A DNA stretch of 52,532 nt from a bacterium. GTDB taxonomy: Bacteria; Vulcanimicrobiota; Vulcanimicrobiia; Vulcanimicrobiales; SCRA01. Below are positions 25,467-34,841 of this stretch, piece after piece (the first letter of the stretch is position 1; each line of letters begins with the position of its first letter). The stretch is from contig SCRA01000088.1 in the NCBI GenBank assembly GCA_004297985.1, positions 1-52,532 on the forward strand, read 5' to 3'. The translations under genes and the position numbers were made by a program. The notes under the pieces were generated by a model that saw only the letters and a program-made list of their open reading frames with translations, made no database searches and was not told the origin of the DNA.

Positions 25467-26471
25467 ATGCGCGCTATGGTACTGGAGTCCTTCGGCGCGC
25501 CGCTGCAGTTGCGCGAGCTGCCGGAGCCCGCGCCGGGTCCGGGCGACGCGATCGTACGCGTGCAGGCGTGCGGCGTCTGCGCGAGCGACCTCAAGATCAC
25601 CTCGGGGGCGCTCACGAGGACGCCTCTGCCCCACGTTCCCGGTCACGAGATCGCGGGCGTGGTGGCGGCGGTGGGGCCCGGCGTGACGTCGCCCCGGGTG
25701 GGCGACCGGGTGGCTTGCTACTTCTATCTTTCGTGCGGCAATTGCATCAACTGCCGCAGCGGGCGCGGTACGGTATGCCTGGCGCTTGCTGGGCGCATCG
25801 GCTTCGAGATCGACGGGGGCCTCGCGGAGCTGGTCCGCATACCGGCGGCGTTGTGCCTCCCAGTTCCCGACGGAGTTCCCCCTGAGGCCGCCGCCGTCGC
25901 GATGGACGCAATCGCTACGCCGTATCACGCGATCGTGACGCGCGGTCGCCTCGCCGCTGGAGAGACGGCAGCCATCGTGGGCGTAGGCGGCCTGGGCCTT
26001 CACGGCGTCGAACTCGCGCGCGCGGTTGGTGCGCGGGTGATCGCGATCGACGTCGACGAAGGGCGCCTGGCCCTCGCGCGCGAGTTGGGAGCCGACCTGA
26101 CCGTGCTCTCCAGCCCCGCGGGATGGCCGCTCAATGGTCTACTCGCGGACTTTGTGCTCGACACGGCGTCCACCGCGCAGACGCTCTTGGGCGACGTGGC
26201 GCTGCTGCGCCCCGGCGGACGCCTGGCGCTGATAGGCTACAAACCCGGTCTGGGAGCCGATTGGGACACTGCGGATCTCGTGCTGAACGAGATCACCGTG
26301 CTGCCTTCGCGCGCCGCGGGGCGCGAAGAGTGCGAGCGCGTGCTTGACCTCTTGGCGATGGGGCGCATCCGCGCGGTCATCGACCGGAGGTATGCGCTCA
26401 TCGACGTAAACCGGGCGCTCGATGCCCTGCGCGGCGGCAAGCTCAACGGCCGCGCCGTAGTGACGATCTAG
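25467..26471 (+). CDS. Zinc-dependent alcohol dehydrogenase (MDR family)
   Basis: Oxidoreductase of 334 aa. Catalytic zinc residues lie in CGVCASDLK and PGHEIAG; the structural-zinc lobe is CGNCINCRSGRGTVC. The nucleotide fold has VGVGGLGLHGVELA and an acidic end of beta-2 (IDVDEG), which suggests NAD. Nine bases downstream of the binding-protein gene and in the same transcript. The substrate is an alcohol or hydroxy compound of the island's unknown pathway. Its stop overlaps the convergent cysteine-hydrolase stop. Confidence 0.92.
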   Translation: MRAMVLESFGAPLQLRELPEPAPGPGDAIVRVQACGVCASDLKITSGALTRTPLPHVPGHEIAGVVAAVGPGVTSPRVGDRVACYFYLSCGNCINCRSGRGTVCLALAGRIGFEIDGGLAELVRIPAALCLPVPDGVPPEAAAVAMDAIATPYHAIVTRGRLAAGETAAIVGVGGLGLHGVELARAVGARVIAIDVDEGRLALARELGADLTVLSSPAGWPLNGLLADFVLDTASTAQTLLGDVALLRPGGRLALIGYKPGLGADWDTADLVLNEITVLPSRAAGREECERVLDLLAMGRIRAVIDRRYALIDVNRALDALRGGKLNGRAVVTI

Positions 26472-27097
26472 CCGTGAGCGATTGGAGCCAGCTCGGCTTC
26501 GAGCTCTTCCCAGCGCAGGACCCGCCCGAGGCAGACCTGCACGAGCTTCAGCGCCATCGCGTGCGCCTCGGGGCCGTCCATCGTTTCCACACACTCCTCG
26601 AGCAGCACCAGCTCGAGATCGCGGTTCACGATCTCGAAGGCGTTGCACAGCACGCAGCTGTTCGTGTTGATACCAGCCAACAGCACCGTGCGCGCGCCGC
26701 GGTCGCGCAGCACGAATTCGAGGTCGGTATGCAGAAAGGCGCTGTAGCGCTTCTTCGTGTTTACCACCACGTCATCGGGCCGGTAGAGCTCGGGGATGAT
26801 CTGCGTGCCCGGCGAGCCCTCCATATTGTGCTCTGCGCTGCGCGTTCGCGTGCCCGAGCGCTTGGAGGCCCAGAACGGATTGCTCTCGGCCTCGGACGGC
26901 CGGCGGTACATGGTGACCACGTGTACTACGGGAATCCCAGCGGCCCGGGCACGATCGAAGATGCGCGCGCTGCGCTCGACGACGGCACGGGCACGATCAG
27001 CGGCTACGGGCATGGTCGCAACCGCGGGGTCCAGATGACCCCGGTGCATATCGATCGCGACGAGAATGGGGCGTTCGAGCCGTTTAATCGCGGTCAT
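26468..27097 (-). CDS. Isochorismatase-like cysteine hydrolase
   Basis: Hydrolase of 209 aa with the family triad: Asp16 in VAIDMHRG, Lys116 in the KKRYSAF segment and nucleophile Cys148 in TNSCVLCNAF. The family includes nicotinamidase, N-carbamoylsarcosine amidase and ureidoacrylate amidase, so an amide or ureide is the likely substrate. It stands alone on the minus strand between two plus-strand genes, divergent from the decarboxylase-like gene by only 42 bases. Confidence 0.88.
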   Translation of the reverse strand: MTAIKRLERPILVAIDMHRGHLDPAVATMPVAADRARAVVERSARIFDRARAAGIPVVHVVTMYRRPSEAESNPFWASKRSGTRTRSAEHNMEGSPGTQIIPELYRPDDVVVNTKKRYSAFLHTDLEFVLRDRGARTVLLAGINTNSCVLCNAFEIVNRDLELVLLEECVETMDGPEAHAMALKLVQVCLGRVLRWEELEAELAPIAHG

Positions 27098-27139
27098 GAT
27101 AGCGGAGGCCTACGACGAAATGTGTGAGGATCCCTAGCC

Positions 27140-28138
27140 ATGCAATGTATTGACGTTCATGCTCATCTCATCCCGGGTTCTGTTGTCGAACGACTCCTGA
27201 AGGACGGTGCCGCGCGCACCAACGACGCCGGCAACATGATCTACCTTCCGCCGTCGGTCAGCGGCGTCCGTGAGGCGATGGTCACGCCGTTCACGCCGGC
27301 GCTGCGCGACATCGACGTGCGCCTTGCCGCCAACGACAAGAACGGCATCGATCGCCAGATCATCTCCGTGCCGCCGTTCTACTTCGGTTACCGGCAGAGC
27401 CCCGAGGCGGGCGGCGCGTACGCACGCGCCGCCAACGACGATCTCGCCAAGGCGGTGGCCGCCCACCCAGACCGCTTCTATGCGTTCGCGACCGCGCCGC
27501 TGCAAGATCCGGCCGGCGCCTCGCGCGAGCTGGAGCGCTGCATCGGCGAGCTCGGCTTCGTGGGCGTGGAGATCGGATCGAACATCGCAGGCACCGAACT
27601 CGACGATCCCTCGCTCGAGCCGTTCTGGGCGACCTGCGTGCGCCTAAACGCGCTCATCTTCATCCACCCGCATCACGTTGTGGGCGGCGACCGGCTCGGC
27701 GCCTACTACCTCTCGAACTTCTTCGGAAACCCCAGCGACACGGCGCTCGGCGCAGCGCGGCTGATCTTCGGCGGCGTGCTGGAGCGCCACGATCTCAAGA
27801 TCGTGCTGGCCCACGCCGGCGGCGCGCTGCCGCAGCTCATCGGACGCTGGGATCACGGTTGGAGCGTGCGCCCGGAGGCTAAATCGCTGCCGAAGCCGCC
27901 AAGCACATACTTCAAGCGGCTCTACTTCGACACCATCGCCCACGACGACGTGATTCTCACGGACTTGATCCACCGCGTCGGCGCAGAGCACGTCATCGCC
28001 GGCACGGATGCGCCGTACGACATGGGCATTCCCGACCCGCGCGCGCTGCTGGCGCGGTTGCCGATCGACGAGCGGGAGCGCGAGGCGATCCTGGGGGGAA
28101 ACGTCGCGCCGCTGCTGCATCTCACGGCCGCGCGCTAG
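27140..28138 (+). CDS. ACMSD-like amidohydrolase-family decarboxylase
   Basis: Amidohydrolase-2 protein of 332 aa. Zinc ligands expected for the ACMSD group are visible: His7 and His9 in IDVHAHLIP, His176-179 in FIHPHHVV, His225 in LAHAGGALP and Asp290 in GTDAPYD. The stretches GGVLERHDLKIVLAHAGGA and IGRWDHGW match aminocarboxymuconate-semialdehyde decarboxylase relatives, which remove CO2 from ring-cleavage products. GAGGA lies 9 bases upstream. An aldehyde dehydrogenase follows, as expected in such pathways. Exact substrate unknown. Confidence 0.87.
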   Translation: MQCIDVHAHLIPGSVVERLLKDGAARTNDAGNMIYLPPSVSGVREAMVTPFTPALRDIDVRLAANDKNGIDRQIISVPPFYFGYRQSPEAGGAYARAANDDLAKAVAAHPDRFYAFATAPLQDPAGASRELERCIGELGFVGVEIGSNIAGTELDDPSLEPFWATCVRLNALIFIHPHHVVGGDRLGAYYLSNFFGNPSDTALGAARLIFGGVLERHDLKIVLAHAGGALPQLIGRWDHGWSVRPEAKSLPKPPSTYFKRLYFDTIAHDDVILTDLIHRVGAEHVIAGTDAPYDMGIPDPRALLARLPIDEREREAILGGNVAPLLHLTAAR

Positions 28139-28151
28139 GAGCAGCATCGTC

Positions 28152-29660
28152 ATGAAGATGGCAAAAGAGCTCGAGGTTCATCATCATTTCATCGACGGCG
28201 TTCCCTCACCCAGCGCCAATAACGCAACGTACGACCTCGTCGACCCGGGAACGGGCGAGGTTGCCGGAAAGGCCGCGCGCGGCGACGCCAACGACGTCGG
28301 CCGCGCCATCGCCGCGGCGCGCCGGGCGTTCCAGGACGGACGCTGGTCGGAGTTGGGGGTGGTGCGACGCGCGCGCATCCTCAACGCCTTCGCCGACGCC
28401 ATCGAGGCGGCGTTGCCGCGCTTGGCCGAGGTGGAGACGCGCTACACGGGACGTCCCATCCGGGAGATGCGCGCGCAGCTCTCGCGTCTGCCGGAGTGGT
28501 ACCGCTACTTCTCGGCAGTCGCGCGCTCGTCGGACGACATCGTAACGCCGTTCGAGGGCCCCTACCACAACTACGTGCGGCGCATCCCCATCGGCGTCGT
28601 CGCACAGGTGACGCCGTGGAACCATCCTCTGCTGATCCTAGCCAAGAAGCTGGCGCCGGCCTTGGCCGCGGGCAATTGCGTGGTCGTCAAGCCCTCGGAG
28701 CTCACCCCGGTCACTACGCTGATGCTCGCGCAGATCGCCAAGGATGCCGGCGTGCCCGACGGCGTGATGAACGTGGTGACGGGCTTCGGCCCCGAAGCGG
28801 GAGCCGCGCTCTCGTACTCCAAAGGAATCGACAAGCTCGACCTCACCGGCGGAACGGAGACGGGGCGCGCCGTGGCACAGGCCGCGGGCGCCAACCTCAT
28901 CCGCTGCTCGTGTGAGTTGGGCGGCAAGGCACCAATGCTCGTCCTGCCCGACGCCGATCTCGACGCGACGGCGGCCGGAGCGGTCTTCGCGGCGTTCATC
29001 GCCGCCGGCCAGACCTGCATCGCGGGGACGCGCATCCTCGTGCAGGAGCAGATGGTCGAGCCCTTCCTTCAGCGCTTTCTCCCGCGCGTGCGCTCGCTGC
29101 GTCTGGGCCTGCCGCAAGCGCTGGAGACGCAGTTGGGTCCGCTGGTCGCGGGGCGCCAACTGGCACGCACTGAGGAGTACGTCGCGATCGCCCTCTCCGA
29201 GGGCGCGACGGTCGCCTGCGGCGGCAAGCGCCCCGGCGATCCGAAGCTCGCGGGCGGCTTTTACTACGAGCCCACGGTGCTCACTGGCGTCACCAACGAC
29301 ATGCGCGTGGCGCAGGACGAGATCTTTGGACCCGTGACGTGTGTGATCGCCTATCGCGATGAAGATCACGCGGTGGCCATCGCCAACGGTATCCGCTATG
29401 GCCTGGGTGCCTCGGTGTGGACTGCCGATGCCGCCCACGGCATGTGCGTGGCCCATCGTCTAGACTGCGGTATCGTGTGGATCAACGATCATCACCGGAT
29501 CGACCCGTCTTCGGTGTGGGGCGGCTTCAAAGCGTCGGGGATCGGCCACGAGAACGGCCACGAGGCCTACCGCGAATACACCAAGATACAGAGCGTCGTG
29601 GTCAATCTCGGCAAGCCCCCCGACTGGTACGGCACGACCGACGTCGTTCGCCTGAGCTGA
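28152..29660 (+). CDS. Aldehyde dehydrogenase 1 (NAD-dependent)
   Basis: Aldehyde dehydrogenase of 502 aa. Asn157 in TPWNHPL, Glu255 in CELGGKAP and nucleophile Cys289 in AGQTCIAG are in place, as is the C-terminal WGGFKASGIGHENG. AGGAG precedes ATG 28152; the frame is open further upstream but overlaps the preceding gene. Probably oxidises the semialdehyde made by the decarboxylase-like enzyme next door (inference). A paralogue lies at 38217-39830. Confidence 0.94.
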   Translation: MKMAKELEVHHHFIDGVPSPSANNATYDLVDPGTGEVAGKAARGDANDVGRAIAAARRAFQDGRWSELGVVRRARILNAFADAIEAALPRLAEVETRYTGRPIREMRAQLSRLPEWYRYFSAVARSSDDIVTPFEGPYHNYVRRIPIGVVAQVTPWNHPLLILAKKLAPALAAGNCVVVKPSELTPVTTLMLAQIAKDAGVPDGVMNVVTGFGPEAGAALSYSKGIDKLDLTGGTETGRAVAQAAGANLIRCSCELGGKAPMLVLPDADLDATAAGAVFAAFIAAGQTCIAGTRILVQEQMVEPFLQRFLPRVRSLRLGLPQALETQLGPLVAGRQLARTEEYVAIALSEGATVACGGKRPGDPKLAGGFYYEPTVLTGVTNDMRVAQDEIFGPVTCVIAYRDEDHAVAIANGIRYGLGASVWTADAAHGMCVAHRLDCGIVWINDHHRIDPSSVWGGFKASGIGHENGHEAYREYTKIQSVVVNLGKPPDWYGTTDVVRLS

Positions 29661-29686
29661 CGCCCGGCGGATCTGTAAGGAGCTCG

Positions 29687-31429
29687 ATGATGCAAGGGAC
29701 AAGCACGATCCGCGATGGCATGCGGATCGACTGGGACGTTCCCATCGCCATGGACGACGGCGTCGTACTGCGGGCCGACGTCTTCCGCCCGGCCGCCGAG
29801 AGCCGCTACCCGATCATCCTCTCCTACGGTCCCTACGGGAAGTGGCTTGTCTTCCAAGACGGTTACGTGACCGCTTGGGAGAAGATGGTGACCAACTATC
29901 CCGATGTCGCCATGGGCTCGAGCAACCGCTATCAGAGCTGGGAGATTGTGGACCCCGAGAAGTGGGTGCCCGACGGTTACGCGTGCCTGCGCGTAGACTC
30001 GCGCGGCGCCGGACGCTCCCCGGGCTTTATCGAATGCTGGTCGACCCGCGAGACGCGCGATCTCCACGACTGCGTGGAGTGGGCCGCCGCTCAGGCGTGG
30101 AGCAACGGAAAGGTGGGGATCAGCGGCATCTCCTACTACGCCATGAACCAGTGGCAGGTGGCCTCGAATGCGCCGCCTCACCTCACGGCGATATGCGCGT
30201 GGGAGGGCGCGGCCGACTTCTACCGTGACCTGGGCCACCACGGCGGTATCTTCTGCACGTTCGCGCCCAACTGGTACGACATGCAGGTCAAGTCCGTCCA
30301 ACATGGCCTGGGGACGCGCGGCTACCGCAGCGGGATGACGGGCGGCTGGGTCTCCGGTCCGCCGACGCTGACCTCCGAGGAGCTGGCGGCGAACCGCGCC
30401 GACCTGGGCGGCGACATGCGCAACCACGTGCTCGACGACGGCTACTGGCACGCGCGCTCCGCCGACTGGTCGAAGGTGACCGTGCCCTTCCTCTCCGCAG
30501 GGAACTGGGGCGGCCAAGGACTCCATCCGCGCGGCAACACCGAGGCGTTCATGCGGGCCGCATCGCCGCAGAAGTGGCTCGAGATGCACGGTGGCGAACA
30601 TTGGACCTCATTCTACACCGACTACGGCATCGCGCTCCAAAAGCGGTTCTTCGGCTACTTTCTCAAGGGCGAGGACACTGGCTGGAGCGAGCAGCCGCGC
30701 GTCTTGCTGCACGTGCGTCACGTGGACCGCTTCGTCGAGCGGGCCGAAGAGGATTGGCCGATCCCGCGTACGCGGTGGCAGCGCCTCTATCTCCGCCCCG
30801 ACACGTTAGCACTCGAGATGCGGCCTCCCGCCGAGGGCTCCACGATCTCGTTCGACGCGCTCGGCGACGGCGTCACCTTCCTGACCATGCCCTTCGAGTC
30901 GGAGACCGAGATCACGGGGCCCCTGGCGGCGAAGCTCTGGGTCTCCTCTTCCACCGCCGACGCCGATCTATTTCTCGTGGTGCGCGTCTTCTCGCCCGAC
31001 TTCCGGGAGGTCGTCTATCAAGGCGCCCTCGATCCGCACACGCCGCTGGCCCAAGGTTGGCTGCGCGTCTCGCACCGCAAGCTCGACCCGGTCCTCTCGT
31101 TACCCTATCGCCCCTATCATGCGCACGATGAGCTCCAACCACTCAAGCCACGCGAGATCGCAGAAGCGGACGTCGAGATCTGGCCCACCAGCATCGTGAT
31201 ACCGGCGGGATACCGCCTAGGCCTTAGCGTGCGCGGACGCGACTACGTCTATCCCGGCGGCAGCGGCGGCCAACTCTCCAACATGAAGAACGAGTTCACC
31301 GGCGTGGGCCCGTTCCTGCACGACGATCCGCTCAACCGCCCCACCGCCGTATATGGCGGGACGACGACGATTCACGTGGGTCCGGGACACGAAGCCTACC
31401 TGCTGGTGCCCGTGATTCCGGCGAGATGA
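29687..31429 (+). CDS. CocE/NonD-family serine hydrolase
   Basis: Hydrolase of 580 aa related to cocaine esterase and X-Pro dipeptidyl-peptidase. The N-terminal alpha/beta-hydrolase domain has SYGPYGKW, DSRGAGRSPG and the nucleophile elbow GISGISYYAM; a catalytic His is likely in MHGGEHWT. The C-terminal 200 aa form the jelly-roll of the family (SAKLWV-like region GPLAAKLWVSSS). AAGGAG precedes two adjacent ATGs (29687, 29690). Probably cleaves an ester or amide; localisation is not clear, as there is no signal peptide. Confidence 0.9.
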   Translation: MMQGTSTIRDGMRIDWDVPIAMDDGVVLRADVFRPAAESRYPIILSYGPYGKWLVFQDGYVTAWEKMVTNYPDVAMGSSNRYQSWEIVDPEKWVPDGYACLRVDSRGAGRSPGFIECWSTRETRDLHDCVEWAAAQAWSNGKVGISGISYYAMNQWQVASNAPPHLTAICAWEGAADFYRDLGHHGGIFCTFAPNWYDMQVKSVQHGLGTRGYRSGMTGGWVSGPPTLTSEELAANRADLGGDMRNHVLDDGYWHARSADWSKVTVPFLSAGNWGGQGLHPRGNTEAFMRAASPQKWLEMHGGEHWTSFYTDYGIALQKRFFGYFLKGEDTGWSEQPRVLLHVRHVDRFVERAEEDWPIPRTRWQRLYLRPDTLALEMRPPAEGSTISFDALGDGVTFLTMPFESETEITGPLAAKLWVSSSTADADLFLVVRVFSPDFREVVYQGALDPHTPLAQGWLRVSHRKLDPVLSLPYRPYHAHDELQPLKPREIAEADVEIWPTSIVIPAGYRLGLSVRGRDYVYPGGSGGQLSNMKNEFTGVGPFLHDDPLNRPTAVYGGTTTIHVGPGHEAYLLVPVIPAR

Positions 31430-31457
31430 ACGCAACGGCTCACGCCCGTCGCCGCCG

Positions 31458-32165
31458 TCACACGCCCAGGTAGTCGGCGCGCACGCGCTCGTTCTGCGCC
31501 AGATCGTCGGGGGGGCCGTGGTAGACCACGGTCCCTTTGCTGATCACGTAGGTGGTGTCGGCCATCGAGAGCGCCAGCGGTAGGTTCTGCTCCACCAGCA
31601 GCACCGCGATTCCGGTGGCCTTGAGCTCCGCCAGCTTCTCATGGATCATGCGCACGATCATCGGCGCCAAACCCTCCGAGGGTTCGTCCATGAGCAAGAG
31701 GATGGGGTTGGACATCAGCGCGCGCCCCACGGCCACCATCTGCTGCTCGCCGCCGCTGAGCTGGGAGCCGTAGTGGCGGCTGCGCTCCCTCAGGCGGGGC
31801 ATGAAGTCGTAGACCGTTTCCAGGTTCCAGCGGCCACCGTTGCCGCCGCGGGCCCCGATGAGCAGGTTCTCCTCGACGGTGAGCGAGGGGAAGACGCGCC
31901 GGCCTTGCGGCACGAGGCCAATTCCCTGCTGTGCGATGAGGTGCGAAGGCATGCGCTGGAGCTCGGTGCCGCGGAAGCGCACCGTGCCCTTTGCCGGCGG
32001 GCTGAAGCCGATGATGGAGCGGATGGTCGTGGTCTTGCCCACGCCGTTGCGGCCCAGCAGCGCGGTCACCGTACCCGGCTCGACCTGCAGGGAGACGCCC
32101 TGGAGGATATGCTTGTCCCCGTAGTACGTGTGGATGTCCTCGACCTCGAGGAGCATCGAGCTCAT
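31458..32165 (-). CDS. livF: Branched-chain-type ABC transporter ATPase LivF
   Basis: ATPase of 235 aa: Walker A LLGRNGVGKTTT, signature LSGGEQQMVAVGRAL, Walker B LLLMDEPSEG. MLLEVEDIHTYYGDKHIL is the typical LivF N-terminus. Starts at ATG 32165, overlapping the livG stop (ATGA). Last gene of the transporter operon. Confidence 0.95.
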   Translation of the reverse strand: MSSMLLEVEDIHTYYGDKHILQGVSLQVEPGTVTALLGRNGVGKTTTIRSIIGFSPPAKGTVRFRGTELQRMPSHLIAQQGIGLVPQGRRVFPSLTVEENLLIGARGGNGGRWNLETVYDFMPRLRERSRHYGSQLSGGEQQMVAVGRALMSNPILLLMDEPSEGLAPMIVRMIHEKLAELKATGIAVLLVEQNLPLALSMADTTYVISKGTVVYHGPPDDLAQNERVRADYLGV

Positions 32166-32944
32166 AACTTCCCTCCGAGGTAGATTTCCTGGACCACGGG
32201 GTTGTCGTGGATGCCCTCCACCGACTCCTCCGCCACGACGCGTCCGTAGTGGAGGACCGTGATGCGCTCCACCACGTTGAAGACGACGCTGAGATCGTGC
32301 TCGATCAGGACCATCGCCACGTCGCGGTGATAGGCGCGCAACATGTCCGTGACCAGCACGGCGTCGGCGGCGGAGAGACCCGCCGTGGGCTCGTCCAGCA
32401 GCAGCAGCTTGGGGCGTTGGGCGAGCGCCATCAGGATCTCGACTTGGCGCTGCTCGCCGTGCCCCAGCGCCCGCACCAGCCAATCGGCGCAATGGTCGAG
32501 CTGCACCTGCCCCAGCAGCCGCAGCGCCTCCTCGCGGAAGGCGCGGTAGCGGGTACGGGGCACGAAGCATTGGAAGCGCGTCGGCGTGAGCGCTTGCAGG
32601 GAGAGCACGAGGTTCTCCACGACGGTCAAGCCCGGCAGCAGCGTTGTGGTCTGGAAGGTGCGGGCCAGACCGAGCCTGGCCCGGGAATGCGGTGGCAGGC
32701 GCGTGATCTCGCGCCCATACAGGTGCACCTTTCCCGAGGTGGGCGCAAGCTCGCCGGCGATCACGTTGAAGAGCGTGGTCTTTCCGGCGCCGTTGGGGCC
32801 GATGATGCCGCGCCGCTCGCCGTGACGCACGGAGAGCGCGACGTCGTCGAGCACGTGAAGGTTGCCGAAGCGCTTGGAGATACCGGTGAGCTGCAGGCAG
32901 GTCTCCCCGGTGGAATCAGGATCGTGCAAGGCGGCAACGGTCAT
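32162..32944 (-). CDS. livG: Branched-chain-type ABC transporter ATPase LivG
   Basis: ATPase of 260 aa: Walker A IGPNGAGKTTLFN, the long LivG insertion with LARTFQTTTL, signature-like LGHGEQRQVEILMAL, Walker B LLLDEPTAG and the C-terminal GRVVAEESVEGI. The usual signature LSYG is LGHG here. Overlaps livM (ATGA). Confidence 0.95.
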   Translation of the reverse strand: MTVAALHDPDSTGETCLQLTGISKRFGNLHVLDDVALSVRHGERRGIIGPNGAGKTTLFNVIAGELAPTSGKVHLYGREITRLPPHSRARLGLARTFQTTTLLPGLTVVENLVLSLQALTPTRFQCFVPRTRYRAFREEALRLLGQVQLDHCADWLVRALGHGEQRQVEILMALAQRPKLLLLDEPTAGLSAADAVLVTDMLRAYHRDVAMVLIEHDLSVVFNVVERITVLHYGRVVAEESVEGIHDNPVVQEIYLGGKL

Positions 32945-33963
32945 CGTTCTGGCCCCCCTCTGGGATTGAATGCCCCAGCCGGCGCAGCGCTGGCGGCCAG
33001 CGATAGCTCGCGCCGGCTCCGCGCGCGAGCGGCCAGCCGATTGATCAGGCCCACGATACCATCCGGCGCATACATCACCGTCACCACGTAGACGGCTCCA
33101 AGGATGAGCACCCAGCGCTGGGTGATGTCGCTCAATGCGTTACTAAGGAAGACCAGGATACCCGCACCCAGGAGTGGGCCGATCAGCGTGCCCGTGCCGC
33201 CGAGGATCACCATGATGAGTACTTGTACCGTGGTGTCGAGGCTCAGGCTGCCGGGCCCGACGAACTCGTTGTAGTAGGCGAAGAGCACGCCCGCAACCGC
33301 CGCGAACATCGCCGCGATGACGAGCGCCAGGTATCGGAAGAGCCAGACGTTGTAGCCCAGTGCCGCCATGCGCCGCGGGCGCTCCCGCGCTCCTACCAGC
33401 ACGAGGCCGAACGGCGAGCGCACCATAAGCACCAGTAGGGTGAGGCAGATGATCAGCGCGGTCAGGGAGAGATAGTAGAAGCCGGAGTTGTCGGTGGTGT
33501 GGAACGGACCCACGTTCACGCGCAGAAAGCCCGTGATGCCGTTGTCGCCGCCGCTCATGGAGACCCATTGGTAGGCCAGACCCCAGACGATCTCGTTGAG
33601 CGCCAGGGTAATGATGATGAAGCCCGCGTCCTCCGCGCGCAGGGCGAGCGCTCCAAACGCCGCGGCCGCGATCCCCGCCACCAGGACGGCGACGACGAGC
33701 GTGAGCCAGAAGTCGACGAAGTGGTAGCGCGTGGCGCCGATCGCCACGACGTACGCTCCGATGCCGAAGAAGGCAGCCTGCATGAAGCTGACCAGACCTG
33801 TGAAGCCGACCAGAAGGTCGAGGCTCATGGCGAGGATGCCGTAGATCCACGTCTGTGTGAGCAGCGAGACGTAGAACGCCGGCAGTCCCAAGCGTGGGAC
33901 GGCGATTGCGAGCACCAGCAGGACGCCGATGATCGCGATGTTACGCCATGACCGGCTGATCAA
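32941..33963 (-). CDS. livM: Branched-chain-type ABC transporter permease LivM
   Basis: Permease of 340 aa with about 8-10 hydrophobic helices and the LivM motifs LAMSLDLLVGFTGLVSFMQAA (start of the core) and GARERPRRMAALGYNVW. The start is TTG 33963, whose TTGA overlaps the livH stop; GGGAGG five bases upstream supports it. The C-terminal 40 aa are Arg/Ala-rich and extend past the usual end. Confidence 0.92.
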   Translation of the reverse strand: MISRSWRNIAIIGVLLVLAIAVPRLGLPAFYVSLLTQTWIYGILAMSLDLLVGFTGLVSFMQAAFFGIGAYVVAIGATRYHFVDFWLTLVVAVLVAGIAAAAFGALALRAEDAGFIIITLALNEIVWGLAYQWVSMSGGDNGITGFLRVNVGPFHTTDNSGFYYLSLTALIICLTLLVLMVRSPFGLVLVGARERPRRMAALGYNVWLFRYLALVIAAMFAAVAGVLFAYYNEFVGPGSLSLDTTVQVLIMVILGGTGTLIGPLLGAGILVFLSNALSDITQRWVLILGAVYVVTVMYAPDGIVGLINRLAARARSRRELSLAASAAPAGAFNPRGGPER

Positions 33964-34823
33964 ATTTTCCTCCCGAACAAGCCTTGCGGGCGCACCGCCA
34001 TGATGATGGCCACCGGCAGGAAGATCGTGAAGTAGGAGAGCTCGGGGAAGAGCGCCCGTCCGAAGGTATTGACGAGCCCGATGATCATGCTGGCGATGAA
34101 GGCACCCTCCAGGCTCCCCATGCCGCCGATGATCACGATGGCAAAGGCCAGCGGCAGCAGCTCGCCGTCGAGGCCCGGATAGGCGCTGGTGATCGGACCG
34201 CCTAAGTAGCCGCCGAGCCCCGCCAGAAACGCGCCCAACGCGAAGACGAAGTAGAAGGCACGGTTGACGTCGATACCCAGGCCGCGGGCCATCTCCTCGT
34301 CGTCGACGGCGGCGCGGATGATGGCGCCGAATTTCGTCCTCTGCTGAAAGACGAGCAGGCCCGCGGCGATTACCGTGCTGACCACGATGAGCGCCAGCCA
34401 ATACTCCGGGAAGACGAGGTTGCCGAAATGAATCGACTCGGCAAACATTCTTGGCGGCGAGATCGACTGCGGATCGCCTCCCCAGATCGCCAGCGATCCG
34501 TCGTCGATGATCAGCGCGAAGCCCAGCGAGAGCAAGAGCGCCGTCAGCGGGTTGGCGTGGTAACGATGAAGGAAGATACCGTAGATCGCCAGACCCACGA
34601 CCGTCGCGGCAACGCCGCCCGCCACGCCGGCGACCCAGAAGTCGACGCCGTGGAGGCCGAGCGAGAGACCGACGTAGGCCCCTAAGAGGTAGAACGCCGT
34701 CTGTGCGAGGTTGATGATCCGCATCAAGCCAAAAATCAGCGTGAAACCGGCTGCGATGAGGAAGAGCAGACTGCCGTGAGCGAGCCCGCCGAGAACGTTT
34801 TGCAGGTAGAACGCGTTGCCCAA
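33960..34823 (-). CDS. livH: Branched-chain-type ABC transporter permease LivH
   Basis: Permease of 287 aa with about eight helices. It contains GFTLIFGLMRIINLAQ, AAVDDEEMARGLGIDVNR and VIIGGMGSLEGAFIASMIIG, characteristic of LivH. Starts 18 bases after the hydroxyacid-dehydrogenase gene. Works with LivM, LivG, LivF and presumably all three binding proteins of the island. Confidence 0.94.
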   Translation of the reverse strand: MGNAFYLQNVLGGLAHGSLLFLIAAGFTLIFGLMRIINLAQTAFYLLGAYVGLSLGLHGVDFWVAGVAGGVAATVVGLAIYGIFLHRYHANPLTALLLSLGFALIIDDGSLAIWGGDPQSISPPRMFAESIHFGNLVFPEYWLALIVVSTVIAAGLLVFQQRTKFGAIIRAAVDDEEMARGLGIDVNRAFYFVFALGAFLAGLGGYLGGPITSAYPGLDGELLPLAFAIVIIGGMGSLEGAFIASMIIGLVNTFGRALFPELSYFTIFLPVAIIMAVRPQGLFGRKI

Positions 34824-34841
34824 GACTCTGCCGCTCCCGTG